The notes under the pieces: generated by a model
Told to the model about the DNA's origin: nothing
Seen by the model: the letters and a program-made list of their open reading frames with translations, nothing else
The model's database searches: none
From: Prosapia bicincta
Taxonomy: Eukaryota > Arthropoda > Insecta > Hemiptera > Cercopidae
Assembly: GCA_036971475.1 (NCBI GenBank)
Contig: JBAIZL010000002.1
Span: 235,228,643 to 235,292,642 of the forward strand
DNA length: 64,000 bases
Direction: 5' to 3'
Program-made: the position numbers and the translations under genes
In this document: positions 24,151 to 38,399 of the stretch, in pieces
Layout: each line of letters begins with the position of its first letter
Numbering within the stretch: the first letter of the stretch is position 1

Positions 24151-27100
24151 ACTTTGAGGCCTATTAGGTTGCAAATGAATGTCATTGTTAAAGCAGGTTT
24201 TTTCTGTTTTTCAGTAATACGTAGACGCTGTAAAATTAGTTTTATTCTATAATCGAAACCGTTATACTAAAATTCACGTGGAAGAGAAAAATGTTTTAGG
24301 AAACTATTTTAAACACCCAATAAAATATCATTTTTATGACAAGCAAAAAAATAACTAAAATCGAGGAGTAGAGGCTATGTATTACAGCCTCCAATTTTTT
24401 TTTATTAGTGTCTTATGACAAAGTTATTCCAGTTTTACTAATACATATTTCATTTTTATATTATTTTTATGATTGAATTAACAAGCTATAAAATATGACA
24501 AACATTAAAAAAAAACTATTTAAAATATGTGGAAAGTATTTTTACCACTAAAGAAAACAATGTAAAAAAAAAAATTGGACCCTATAGCAAACAATAATTA
24601 TGAGACAACGCTAAATACAATTATTCTTAAACGAAAAAAAAAACAAAATATAAAATGTGAATTCAAGGAGCTTTGCGAATTGAAAATAGAATTCGTAGCC
24701 AATGTTTCACGTCAGGATTATAATAGTGTAATTTAAAATAATATTTTTTAAACTAATATATTTATTTAATGTATGGTAATAGCTATTAATTTTTTATATT
24801 AGCTAATGACAGAACACATTTAATTTTGCTTTATTAAAACACTCAACGTTTCAAATTTCTTTCCTATAATTCTTTTCAAGAGCTCAATTTTAATTAAACA
24901 ATTACAAAACATAACCTACTATTTATTAAATACATAACATATATTAAACATCATAAAAATCAACAAATTATAAAATTCCTAATAAATATCCATTTACAAG
25001 TAAACGTTTCCTTATCACAATAAAACAGACCTTTTTATTGTCTGTTTTATTATTATGTAGGATCTATTGTAATATAAAAAAATGACTTGTAAATCTATAT
25101 TTACTAATAATTTTATATTTTTTTAATTTTAATTACGTTCTGTATATGTTATGTATTTTATAGTGAGTAGGGTATGTTTAGTAATTGTTTAATCAAAATT
25201 GAACTTGAAAAGCAATTTTTAAAGATATTTGAAACGTTGGGTGTTATAAAAATCAAAGTTGTCTGTGATCTGTCATTAGTCTATATATAAAAAGACAATA
25301 CATTGTTTTAATTACATATAAATGATTTAACTTAATTGTAGGCATGGAAATATTAGAGCAATTATAAAAAGTAGTATTTAAATTTAACTGAAAGTATTTT
25401 TCTAACTAAAAGAAAGGATACCACTGATAAAACGAGAAAATACTTTTGAAAATCTAAAGGATGATTTAACCGAAGCAATATTTCATGCTTGTCATTGAAT
25501 CTGCTCCAGAAATCTCAACAGGATTAGTTGGGGGAACTCTTCTTGATAAAGTACTTTCATTAAATCAGACACCCTACATCTTGAATTTCCTGTCCACATG
25601 ATAGTATTTAGACCCGTTTCAGATAAATAAAATTCATTTATCTTCATTCTGAAATTTCTATCTGAGTTAGAACTGAAAATAACAGCAAAGTTATAAATAA
25701 TTAGAATCCAACTGACATTATTGGTTTTACGAACACAGAATTTATTTATTTGTGATATAAGATAATAAATGGCAAAATCTTGTTCAAGTTAGTAGTTAAT
25801 GACTCGATCAATTTTTCGAATTTAAAGTAAAAGCATAGTTTGAAAAAGTAAAACCGCCTTCACCTGTCATGCAATGAGTGCATACGTTTAGCTAAGTTTA
25901 AATATTTCCAAACAAGTAATGAAAATTATTACTTTCAAAATTTGATTGAGATAAATTTTTTTAAAATCCAAACGACATAATGAAATAGAATAAATTGCCC
26001 TGAAGCACATTATGTAGTATGTACAGTTAAGCCATAAATTGAAGTAAAAAGTTTAAAAAAATTTTACCATCCATATAAATTTGCAAACAAGATTTCCTTA
26101 ATAACTTATTAGGCAACTAGCAGAACAAAAATTAGTGTAAAAACTATAGAAAACCTTTAAAAAAATATATTAAAAACAATACCATAATTTGTAATATAGT
26201 TTTGATTCATTTACAAATGAATAAATGGTTTTAAGAATAATATTTTAACGTTAATATTGTAAAACATATTTGGAAATTCTTAGGATTAAGGTAAAATTGT
26301 AATTGATTTATCATCTAAATAAAAAGAAGGCAATATAAATCACCTACAGAAGGAATTTAAATTGGTGGAAAAGATCATACATTGAAAGAAGATGATCCAA
26401 AAGAGCCTGTATAAATAGAAATGTAGTAGAATATGTAGTAGATTATATGATATATACATTGTCCAATAAATAGAGTAGAATCTCCTAAATTCCGAGTCTA
26501 AATTTTCGAGCCTCCGTTAAACTCGAGCATATTTCAGTTTGAGCTTATTTTATCTATTTGAATGAAAATGATGATTCGGGATTCCAAGAAATTTGATATT
26601 CATATAAAGTTCTATAAACTTCTTTTTGCCATTTTTAATTGTAGTATTTTAGTTCATTAGTACTGCTGTTATTTTTCTAATGCATAGACACGTATCTATA
26701 GTACACCAGGTCAAATACATTGAAGTAAAGGGTATTGTTTGCGAATATTGTTTTTTTTTTGTTTTGGGGCAATGGGTTCCTGAATTTGAATAAAAAATTT
26801 TATTAATTATTCTTAGTTTCTAATATTGGTTTCGTTTATAATAACAGATATCTTTTCTTATATCTGTAATAATGTTTCATTAATGTGCATACAATTCAGT
26901 CAGCTTCGTTACCTTCCTGTGTTTTACCTATTCAAACTCTGCTTATCCGGAGTGATAGCACATAGTTCTTGTGCAATCTAATAATCCGGAAGAGTTATTT
27001 TGATCCCTTTAGGGGTACCTATTTTTAATATTCTATTCGCCTAAGAAAATGTCATAAAAAATATGAGGTATTAGAATATCAAAGGAAGCATATGAATAAA

Positions 27101-28800
27101 GCGTAGCATAAAGAAAAAAATCTTACCAGTTTAGCTGAAATGTATGACTATATTCAGAAATAACATCACAAAACACATAACCCACAGTGGTGATCCGTAA
27201 GTAGTATTCTGCAAAATAAGACACTCAAACAGTTGATCAATTCCGGAAAATCGATGACGAAATAGTAGAGAAATGACAAAAATCAAGGTAGAAGGTTCGC
27301 TTCGTGTTTGCTATGTAACTCCTGCTTATTAGTTCGCAGTGACATGGCAGTGAGTAAGGTGGTGTTTCGTTTTTTTTTATGTTAAGAACTTTTTCTTTGT
27401 TTCGAAATGATTGTAACTACTAGTTTGGTTTTAGTTACACTGCTACAATTTTTTCTTCTCGTGTAAAACTATATGCACACATACGGTTATTCCAACATCA
27501 TTTTTATTAATGCAAATAGAAATGAAAACTGTTTGCTAGTTAGTATAGGAGGATCTACGAAGATAACATAAGACTTTTAGTTCTCTGAACCATATATTAC
27601 GAGCTTATTAACGCAATAGCTTCAATTGGTTTGTAGGAGGCGAAAAGTTTTGATATTTTCTATTTAACAGTAGAATCCGAAAAATATTTTTAAAAAACAT
27701 ACAACTCCTCCGAGTGTTTTGTACGGACGTAGCAGAAATACTGCATGTACGATCATGGAAGTCTCTAGAAATGTCGTTACTTTTTGTTAGACAGCGTGTG
27801 TATAGAAAGGGAAACAGTAAAACATCCTGGTCTATACTATTGTAAAGTTTCTGATACAAACATATGTCTGACTGTTATGCATTTTGTTTTGCATAGGTGT
27901 GATACTTATAAACTGTAATTAATATGTTTTTGTGTAATATTTGTTGTCCTTAATAGAAATGACATATTAAATACTGCTGTTGCAAAATTTTGTTATGGTT
28001 TTAAGGCTTCCTTTATTTTCTTTTCACTCTCCCACTCTCTTCAACTTCATCTAAATCTGCTCTTACCTGTCTTATTATTCAACAACTCACTGACTTTTTG
28101 TTATCCGTATAATGATTTTTTTCTTATACATATTTGGTCCGGATATATTATTATACCCTTAAATATTTTTCATATTTCTTTATACAGCCAAGCTGCCTTA
28201 TTTCCTTTTAATGTTCCATCTTTCTGTGCCATCTAATATCCTGGAAGCGATATTTTATTACTCTTAGTTTTGCCCTTACTAATTGTTGTATGGCAGTAAC
28301 AAATGTAACGTCATATAGTTTGTAAAAAGAAAATCCGTAAGAAGAAGAAAATAAGAAGGAATAGATTTAGAATAACAAACACAAGTACATCGCAAAGAAA
28401 AACAACAAAACTAATTTGCAAGAGAAAACACAAAATCTGAAATAGCAGCAGGACAAATATCTAGGTAAGACTTTCCCCTTAATGTTTGTTACGATACTTT
28501 GGTTTATTGTCACAGACAAGGCGTAAGTGTGTCTTTCGTAAGTTATGTGTTTAGTAAACACAAAACGTTAAAAAAAATATTTTATTTTAATCTAATAATA
28601 GTTAAGAATAATTACGTAAGAAATTATTGCAATAACTCTTATTTTCATATATGCTTATATACTCGCAGAGTACATGGAGTGAGAACTGTCTTAGTCTGAA
28701 GATAGCTAAATACTAAATTGAACAACTCAAAAATCGTAGAAATAAATATACTACAAGTCATCATTAAACTAGTTATATCTATATTATCTAGTTACATAAC
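24150..28800. other. No supported gene
   Basis: Long A+T-rich stretch. A small 12-bp hairpin lies at about 25021-25053 (AATAAAACAGAC paired with GTCTGTTTTATT). Short frames at 27608-27859 and 28367-28699 have no recognisable content. Nothing else supported. Confidence 0.55.
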
Positions 28801-28811
28801 TTAAATACGCT

Positions 28812-28884
28812 ATGGAGTCTCAGACGATGCTAGAAAATGAGGACATATTTAATGTTCTCGAAAGTCGAAAATCTCAAATAGCAA
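28812..28884 (+). CDS. Candidate first or short coding exon
   Basis: An ATG opens a 24-codon frame (MESQTMLENEDIFNVLESRK...) ending one base into a codon at a very good donor, GCAA|GTAAGA. An in-frame TAA lies 15 bases before the ATG, so if real it is an initial exon or uses the acceptor-like CTCAG inside it (exon from about 28824). It ends in phase 1, like the other + strand exon candidates. No domain recognised; a chance event is possible. Confidence 0.3.
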
Positions 28885-28889
28885 GTAAG

Positions 28890-31550
28890 ATTCTTTTCTA
28901 TGTGGATTAAAGTGTAAGTAAATACATTATTTTAAAATAATACAAATTCTGTTTTTTCGCCAAATGTTCTAAAATTTAAGATGTACAAGGTATTCTGATT
29001 GTTAGCTATCGTTACTTTTGCGAAATGTTTATTGGATTTTTGGTAATAGCCGAGTAGTCTTAAATATCCTTTACTTGGTTTAATAGTAGTGGGATACTTC
29101 CTATATGTTCTTTTTCACATGACTGGTTTTACTCTGTTTGGTATGACTATATGACCTAGTTATGCCTCGTTCTTTCTAATACATTTGTCAAGCTGTACTT
29201 TCAATCTGGCATCACGACATCTGTGGAACATTTAATTTCCCCTCTATGTTCTTGAAGGCAAATTGAATAACTTATGCTGTGATTCTAATAAACTATGTAA
29301 GTTTCATTTGAACTTTTGTAAAAATATTAATAATTCTTTGAATCATAGGGGAGCTATTTTAGGGAAAAGAGCTTTATTAAAAATTCTGAATAGTCTGATT
29401 CCATTTTTTTTACTCTACTTGGCTTCATTCCTACTTGATAATATCCTGAGGACAGGTCTAAATATGTCAAATTCTGAGATCGGCCTAATGTGTCTAGAAT
29501 GTCAGTTATGTTTGGCAAGGGAAACCTATCCTTATTTGCTCACAGAAATAATGTTCCTCCGGCCAAGGAGCATGTGCGTACTTACAATTTATATAAAAAT
29601 ATGAAAGAGTTTAACATAGTTCAATATTTAACATATTTGTGGGTTTTTCATTTATTACTTTACCTCTGGTAAACTGCTTCCCTTTAGAAGAGATATTGTG
29701 ATCGGAAATCGTCACTGCAGTCACGATCTAAACCTAGAAGACACCTTTTTGCTCGACTCTTGCTATATGTCTACTTCTCCTACTTACTTGATTCGCTTGG
29801 TTTCAAAAAGGACGGGCAAATTCATGTTCGTCGTATTCAGCTGTTTATATTCGGTTCGGTATGAGTAATGGGCGCACGTGGCTTCTGTTGAAAGTAATAA
29901 AAATATTTCATTTCATTTAACGAGTTTTGGTGGTAATTTATTAAAAACATTCCCCCGAAACGGAAACCCAGGCTAGGTGAGCCGAGGGTGAACCTCATTG
30001 AGTGAGCTTTGAGTCACTGTCTATTAATTTATATTCTAAGACGGTATCACAGAGATACGGCAGCAGCCAACGCATTATATGGCCGGTATCAAAATGTCCC
30101 CGGCCCCACTCTTATGACAACCATGGATCCCCTAATGTGACCCTTTTACTCTCTCTCTTTCTCTTACATTTTCCCTACGCCATATAACCATCTCAACAAT
30201 TACCATAAGGGATACATACAAATAAAAATACCGCATCAATATAATGACAACACCAACAATAAGAGATTTCATGAATAACTCTGGGTTCATTCTGAAATTT
30301 AGTAAAATTATTTGTTAATATACTCCGATTTAAAAGTGAAAAACACTCTCATTTCTATCGATTTATTTTCGAATGATGACGCATCCCCTCGGTTAATTCT
30401 ATTATACCTAAGAAAATCTACAACTCTGTAACTAGTGATTAATACAGGAGGAGGTAGACTTGGGATAAGAGTTCTAGCAGACCATGAGTTCTTTATTTCA
30501 AAGTTTTTAGATAAAAGACAATTCTTTTGCAATCATCTTGCTTAGAAGTGCCTTGTGCAGAGGTTACTGCTCACAGCTATTTTATTATATATATTTGGCA
30601 ATGTTTCCATCCTAGTGATTTTCTTATAAACGATCGAATACTACCGGTGTTAATTATTATTTTTAATTTAGGTTTTGAGTAGTGTATGAATAGGTAATTG
30701 AATTTTTTCACTTAATGTAATTTTTTCGTTAATTTGGATTATTGAATATTCGTAAATAATTTTAATGTTTTCCGGTCCTTTCCGAGTCTTTTGGTAAAGT
30801 ATGGTATTATGTCTAAAAGACATGTCTGTCTGTCACGTCAATATGATCAAAAGGTTTCTTTGATAACTTCTATTCTGAGATTTATGATATCTTCACCATT
30901 GTTCCTAAATGTCCTCGCTGAAGTTGGTCCTATGTAACAAAAGGTAGTTTATAGAAAGATGTTGACTGTTGTTTCGTTTGCCTAACTGTTTGAAAAATTA
31001 AATACTGGGTGTATTAGTTTCCTTACCGTATTAAAAGACTGGTTGTTTTGTTAGGTTGTAGAAACGTTTAATTAATTATTTCGAACTGAAAATCGTTAGG
31101 TCTGTAAACTTTGTAACATTTTTAAACCGAAAATCAATCGTTATAACATTTAAAGCTCTGCGAGTATTGTGGGGATTTTATTTCTTATTTTAAGAACAGT
31201 TATATTGAAAACTGTCGTGATTCTTCAGGCACTCTTAACCAAACTCCAAATGCTAATTTTTTAACATAATCACACATTGTAATAATAGAAGTAACTGTTT
31301 TTTTTTTAATATTAAAATATAAAACGTGTTAAATATACTAATTTTGTTATTCTTTCATATAGTTTAAAAGTTGATTTACCTATTCCTTTTTTAAGGAATA
31401 GCCTTGCATTTCAGCATTTTGTGTAAAATAATCTAGTTTGAAGTTTCTTGATGTAATCATTTTGAAGTCACTGATTAAACTAATTTTAAATTACTTAACT
31501 AAGTGAATACGTAACTGCTTACTTGCTTACTTTTACGAAACTAACCCTCT
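28890..31550. other. No supported gene
   Basis: Contains a 113-codon + frame (29263-29604) with an overlapping frame and Cys pairs (CLECQLC) but no assignable domain. A somewhat G+C-richer patch lies at 29960-30180. No splice-consistent exon chain seen. Confidence 0.45.
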
Positions 31551-31559
31551 ACTAGCGGC

Positions 31560-32776
31560 TTTCGCTGTTTACAAACGGTATGACAGGGTTGGATTTATAA
31601 CATTGGGTGACGTGTCGGAGTCTTATGTGAAGTATTGGAAGAGGCTAATGGCTTTAAAGTGTGTGTGGTCGTTTAGTATATTTTCACTGTCTGTTGTGTA
31701 GTGCTTGTAGATTTCATATTTTCTAAGTTTGTTAGTTTTTTATTCTTCTTTAATGTGTGAAGAATATTTAAATTAGTGTGTATGTCGGTATGTGCATGTT
31801 GGGTGTTATTTAGGTTTTTGCATTGCTGGATTTATGGTTTGTTTGTTTTGTTTGTGCAGTGTGTTCACCGACGCATGTATAGAATGACCCGCCGGTTTGA
31901 CCGATATAATAGTTGGGACAATCGTTGCAAGTTAATTTGAAAATACCTGAGAGTTTGTACATGTCATTTTTTTTTTAGAAGGTTGTATATGTTTTTTTAG
32001 AGTGTTTGTTGTTTTGTAGGATATTTGGTAATGGATTTTTTAGAATGTGGAGGCTATTTTGTGTGTGTGTTTTTATTGTGGTAGGTGAGGGATATGTATT
32101 TGTTGTTTTTTGTGTGGTGTGTTTGTGTGGTAGTTTGATGGTGTTTATGTTTTAATTAACCTACGTATGTTGTCTATGAGTGTGTTGGTAGCCGTATTGT
32201 TGGGCGATGTGTTTTATGGTATTAAGTTCTTCGTCGTAGACTTTCTGTAGCATTGGTATATTTTTTAGGCGGTGTAACATACGATTAAATGCAGAGTGTT
32301 TGTGTTGTGTGGGGTGATTAGATGTATTATGTATGACCATATATGTAGTTGTTGGTTTTCTGTATATTTTGAAATTGTGTCTAGTGTTGTGTTTGGTGAT
32401 AGTAAGATCTAGAAAGTTTCTTCTATTGTTTTCTTCTAATTCGAGAGTAAATGTGAGGTTTTGGTGTATGGTATGAATGTAATTATGTAGTAGTTTGATT
32501 TGCCGTTTGTTGCCGTTGTATAATAATAAAATGTCATCTACATTTCTATGGTAGTAAATTATTTTATGTTAGTGGTTATTGTTCTGTAGAATATATTGTT
32601 GTTCGATGTGGTGTAGGAATATGTTTGCTAGGATGCCTGAGATATGGGAAACCATTGGGAGGCCATATTTCTGTGTCTAGTATTTGTGTTGGTATGTGAA
32701 GTAGTTTTGTGATGTGATAAGTTTGATCAGTGTGATTATTTCATGTGTGAGTTTATGTGGCGTGTTGTTGCTGTGA
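31560..32776 (-). pseudogene. Penelope-like element relic: RT + GIY-YIG endonuclease
   Basis: Read on the - strand from 32776 downward. RT motifs in order: GLPMVSHISGILANIFL (canonical GLPMGSPLS), HRNVDDILLLYNG (the YVDD-type active site, with Tyr/Phe changed to Asn), FTLELEENNRRNFLDL, YRKPTTTY and HPTQHKHSAFNRM. After a linker comes a GIY-YIG nuclease: GIFKLTCNDCPNYYIGQTG, then FYTCVGEH, where the expected catalytic Arg is Cys (consistent with a CpG-type CGC to TGC change). A PLE-type C-terminal tail follows (ILHTLKKNKKLTNLE). PLEs are retroelements whose RT is related to telomerase and whose nuclease nicks the target. Stops and shifts interrupt the frame, the N-terminal half is missing (5' truncation at 32776), and the element is dead. 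Confidence 0.9.
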
Positions 32777-32779
32777 GCT

Positions 32780-34215
32780 TACATAAATCCCATCAAATAA
32801 TATTCTTTCAAACATATTTTTATCTTTCAAATCTGTAACTATATTGTACCCAAATAATTGATTTACTATATTATTTTAAAAAAATAAATATTCTTTTTTC
32901 TCTCCAAAAAGTCCTAAAATTCAAGACTTTTAAGGGATGCCAATTTATAGTTATGTAATAATCATACGGTTTCATTATATAAATTCGAAAATGTTATTTT
33001 GGGTATTGAGTGATAATAGCATATACATTATATTACTAAAATAACTCATGATATATATTAGGAATACGAATGTACATGTTGCTAGGTTATTACATATTGG
33101 AAATACCTGCGCCGATATTGCTCTATAATTCAATTCCATTGATCGCATATCCCAGCATTTTTCTCTGCTTTAGTCTCACTATATATTTCACATATCGCTA
33201 CCAATGCAATATTCTTACTCAAACAAAATCCGATTTATATTTGAAATATTAGTAATATAGAGCATATATTTTAATGAATATCTCTATATATATTAAATAT
33301 ATGCATTTTTCATTAAAGACTAAGATGATAAATCTCACCAAATTCAAATTCGTCAGTACCTAATAGGTACAGAAACTCATATTTGATGAGAGAGCTGCCA
33401 ATAATAAAAATGTGTAAATCAATAAACCGACGATAAATTATGTCTTCTCTTTAATAATTTTATACGACGAAAGAATTTCTATTCAATGTGAACGAAAGAA
33501 TAGAGATTTCTAACAGAATTAATGCTACCGCTTATAAAAGTACGGACTAATTATATTGTAACAATGAAACATAATTTACGTTAGGCAGGAGATATATGTA
33601 TTTTATAGTTAGGACCTTACTCCTGAATAGATGTAGCCAGTTGGTTTAGTCTCATACACATTATGGTTTACCTAAAATATGAACATGCGTTTTTTAATGT
33701 GTTTAAGGTTAATGACAGGTCACAGACCAATTCATGCTATAACAAATACACCCTTCGTATCATTTTTGTAAACGAAAATCCTTATTAGAAGTTAAAAGTT
33801 TATAAACCTAAATTAAAACACATTTTGCAGTCTTCAACACTCACAAACAACACCTTCAAAACCATTGAAATAAATATTTTATCATTGCTAATGAATATTG
33901 ACATTACAAGTCAAATTCGCACAGCTCTACAAGCAGTTGCATTTACAAGTAATGCATTCCTTGTACACGTATTACCATTTAAGTGATAGCTTCTGGTACT
34001 AAAACCGTATGAAATAACGTTTGCCCTTATGTCTTATAATGACAAAGTGCCTAAATATAAAAATCATTCGGTTCTTTCAACAACGTTATCTGTGTGATAT
34101 GACATGATAAGCTGATTAGACTAATATGGTTGTACAGTCCATCGATACTAAGTAATCGATTCTATGGAAACAGTAATGCTTCAAAAACGTTTCTAAAATT
34201 TCATTGTTAGAAAAA
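32780..34215. other. No supported gene
   Basis: A+T-rich sequence between the PLE relic and the palindromic terminal repeat; no exon or RNA gene seen. Confidence 0.5.
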
Positions 34216-34216
34216 A

Positions 34217-34218
34217 TT

Positions 34219-34267
<49 letters not shown>

Positions 34268-34280
34268 ATATATATATACA
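34217..34280. repeat. (TA)n microsatellite at a PLE edge
   Basis: An interrupted TA array directly abutting the palindromic terminal repeat that starts at 34281. Confidence 0.9.
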
Positions 34281-34499
34281 TATAAAATACGATTTTTTGT
34301 TTAATAATTTAAATCAACATAGGTTATTCAAATAGAAGAATATTTATTTTTATATTCAAAGCTTTTCGTTGGTAGACAGTACCAACATCATGATGATGTT
34401 GGTACTGTTTACCAACGAAAAGCTTTGAATAATAAATATTATTGTATTTGAATAACCTATGTTGTTTTAAATTACTAAACAAGAAAACGTATTTTATAT
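34281..34499. mobile_element. Palindromic PLE terminal repeat (family 2)
   Basis: Two arms of about 105 bases are inverted around 34390-34392 (ACCAACATCATG / CATGATGTTGGT). Each arm holds the sequence of a hammerhead-like fold: helix II GTTGGTA/TACCAAC, box GAAA, palindromic AAGCTT helix III. In the right arm the core box is ATGATGA (34390-34396) with C3 changed to A. In the left arm the box is destroyed by the palindrome junction. The outer ends read TATTTGAATAACCTATG and occur again at 35.6 and 63.7 kb. It lies directly upstream of a PLE N-terminal frame, as expected of an inverted 5' PLE terminal repeat. Confidence 0.75.
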
Positions 34500-34880
34500 T
34501 TATATAAAATTAAACTTGCAGGGTTATATAAAAAGTGTTGTGCAAACAATGTAAGTGTTATAATTGTAGGTTAGATTTGAGACTTGATTAATAATTCAAA
34601 AACATTTTGATAACATATTTAATATTTAACATACAGATTAATCGATCAAATATCTAGAATTATGTGTATTATTACATATATTTGAAAAAGATATTTTAAA
34701 CAACTCAAGATATATAATTTTTATCATTTCTAAAGTAATTATACTGAAGATTTTCATCTTTACAAGTTGATACTGGATCAAACAAATATTTTATAATATA
34801 CAACTAGAAGCAATTATTTGCAATAATACAGTATATTTTTTACTAATATATTTTAAAATGATTTCTATTAATAATTGTAA

Positions 34881-35555
34881 TGTTGCCTTAACAAAGACAT
34901 TAATTTATTTGAAAAACGTAAAATTCAACTAATTAATACAAACTGTAATATATACTTTAATAAACAATGTATTATAAATAACATAATTCCAAAATACGCA
35001 AAAATTACAAAAAAAAAAAAAAATTATATAGCTCAAAAAACATGTAAACAAGCTAAAAATTATGAGTTAAGAATTAAAATAAAAACTTGTATAAAAAAAA
35101 ATACTTTAACGATTGAAATATATAAGCTACAAATAAAATTAACTTCTATTATGCATAACATAAAATGGGAAGAAAAATATAATAAAATATATTTATTTAT
35201 AAATAAAATTAAAAATATAGAAATAAATAAAATAAACAAAAAACTTAAAAATTTGAAGTTAGAAAAACAAATAAAAGATGTACCTGAAATTAAATATCAT
35301 AATTTTCACCCTAATGTAGTTAATCTATCAAATACTGGATTTAATAATAATGAAATAAAACTACTTGAAAACAATAAAATCAATATAAACATAGACATAA
35401 ATAATATTATTAATAATATTATAATAGATACGGAACTAGCTATTAGTAAACTAAATACAAGCTTACAAGAAAATACCAGAATCGAAGCAGCTTATGAAAT
35501 TAAAAAATTTAATAAAAAAAATACAGTTAATAAAACACATAAGAAAAATTCCTGA
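34881..35555 (+). pseudogene. PLE N-terminal coding region, truncated
   Basis: The open frame runs from the stop at 34878 to the TGA at 35553, with the first ATG at 35151. It contains NNIIPKYAKI, a Lys-rich helical stretch (WEEKYNKIYLFINKIKN) and FHPNVVNLSNTGFNNNEIKL. The last matches the conserved N-terminal PLE segment in which V-V-N-L-S is followed by a T-x-x-E-x-x-L-L motif. The order fits the region preceding the RT in Penelope-like ORFs. The RT itself is absent: the frame runs directly into the downstream terminal repeat, and its stop codon is the TGA inside the hammerhead core box at 35552. This is an internally deleted or template-switched copy, extremely A-rich. Confidence 0.7.
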
Positions 35556-35658
35556 TGATGTTGGCACTGTTTGCCAACGAAAAGCTTTGGATATAAAATA
35601 ATAAATATTCTTGTATTTGAATAACCTATGTTGTTTTAAATTATTAAACAAGAAAATG
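35545..35658 (+). mobile_element. PLE terminal repeat (family 2), single arm
   Basis: Equivalent to the right arm of 34281-34499 (GAATAACCTATGTTGTTTTAAATT...AACAAGAAAA), with an intact hammerhead core. It is followed immediately by a compound microsatellite. Confidence 0.8.
35548..35592 (+). ncRNA. Hammerhead ribozyme, type I, intact core
   Basis: Core box CTGATGA at 35552-35558, one extra T, helix II GTTGGCA/TGCCAAC (35560-35566 with 35572-35578) closed by a 5-base loop, then GAAA at 35579-35582. The palindromic AGCT that follows is too short for a stable intramolecular helix III, as in PLE hammerheads thought to act as dimers. Helix I is weak: ATTC (35548-35551) with GGAT (35589-35592), including one G-U pair. 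Predicted cleavage after 35588. All invariant core bases are present. Confidence 0.65.
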
Positions 35659-37480
<1,822 letters not shown>

Positions 37481-37499
37481 TTTTACTATTACTATTACT

Positions 37500-37960
37500 A
37501 GCCAAAGCCCAAGCTTGGCAGTTGAGCTATTTGGTGACGCCTTGACCAGTAGAGATGGGCATCCCTGAAGATGGGACTGTTGTAATCCTGGGCCCGGTGC
37601 AGGGCTGTGCAATCTTTAAGGTGTTGGGAAATAAGTTCACTACCACGCAGCAAATACTCCGAGGTTGGTAGCACATGAATGCGGTGAAGGTGCGCAGCAA
37701 GTTAATCATGACCCGTCTTCAATCTGAAAGTTGCAACGCTAACAGTTTGGGGCAAGTTTTGCTCAATTGGTCTATCCGTCACAAGACTTCCCCACCTTTT
37801 TCCTGCTGAGAGCTCCCTCAATCGACACTGATTCTATTTTTTGGTTTACGTCTTGATTAGGGACCTAGAGGAATGTAGTGAACACAGATGTTTTGGCTGG
37901 GTGAGGCTTGTTCCCTGCTTTGCTAGTTGATCAGCCTTTTAATTGCCAGTTTTGTTTACA
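37500..37960 (-). pseudogene. LINE 3' end: RNase H C-terminus and zinc-knuckle-like tail
   Basis: On the - strand: FQWIPNHVNKTGN and KADQLAKQGTSLTQP (end of RNase H, where WIPxHxGxxGNExAD is expected; the Gly and Glu positions have changed), then RLKTGHD and LAAHLHRIHVLPTSEYL. The last words match the tail found after RNase H in arthropod I/jockey-type elements, where it normally carries a CxxC...H...C knuckle. Here the first Cys pair is degraded (LLRG), while HLKDCTALHRA survives. Confidence 0.75.
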
Positions 37961-37989
37961 TGGTTTGGGATCCACTGGAAATTAGGTAC

Positions 37990-38385
37990 TCACCTGGCAT
38001 TTATAAGAGCATTTAGTTTTCTTCTACATTCTTTGGTTCCACTAGAGTCGGTGCGTAAGGTCCCAGAGAGATTCATGATGACGGTCTTAGAGTCAACCAG
38101 GAAAACTGCCTTACACGGAGCAGTCAGGTGCTCAAATTCTATTGCTGCAGCATATATGTCAGCTACCTCACCGTCATAGTTGCTAAGTTGGGCCCCGACA
38201 GCAAAATCCAACAAAATATATGCAGGAGTATGCAGCACCTGTTTCGCCTGATCCAGGTATGGATGATCCCTCTGTGTAAATTTGGAGCCATTCTGGTGCA
38301 GGGTATTTTCAATGATAGTTCGGAGGGCTGAACTTCTAAGCTCCTGATCCGAAGATGGATGCTTCGGCAAGTGGTGATCTGTCAA
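37990..38385 (-). pseudogene. LINE RNase H domain
   Basis: The 131-codon frame contains VGAQLSNYDGEVADIYAA (the catalytic Glu helix) and VFLVDSKTVI (catalytic Asp strand). The first catalytic Asp (TDGS motif) is not seen in the residues before LLDFAVG, so the domain is inactive. It continues out of frame into the 37500-37960 segment. In these elements RNase H removes the RNA template after first-strand synthesis. Confidence 0.8.
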
Positions 38386-38399
38386 GAGGAGCTCTGGCT

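Noticed and set aside
37540..37580. TAGAGATGGGC motif resembling an hAT-type MITE end
   Set aside because: It lies inside the LINE 3' region, where the same bases encode the expected C-terminal tail; no terminal inverted repeat.
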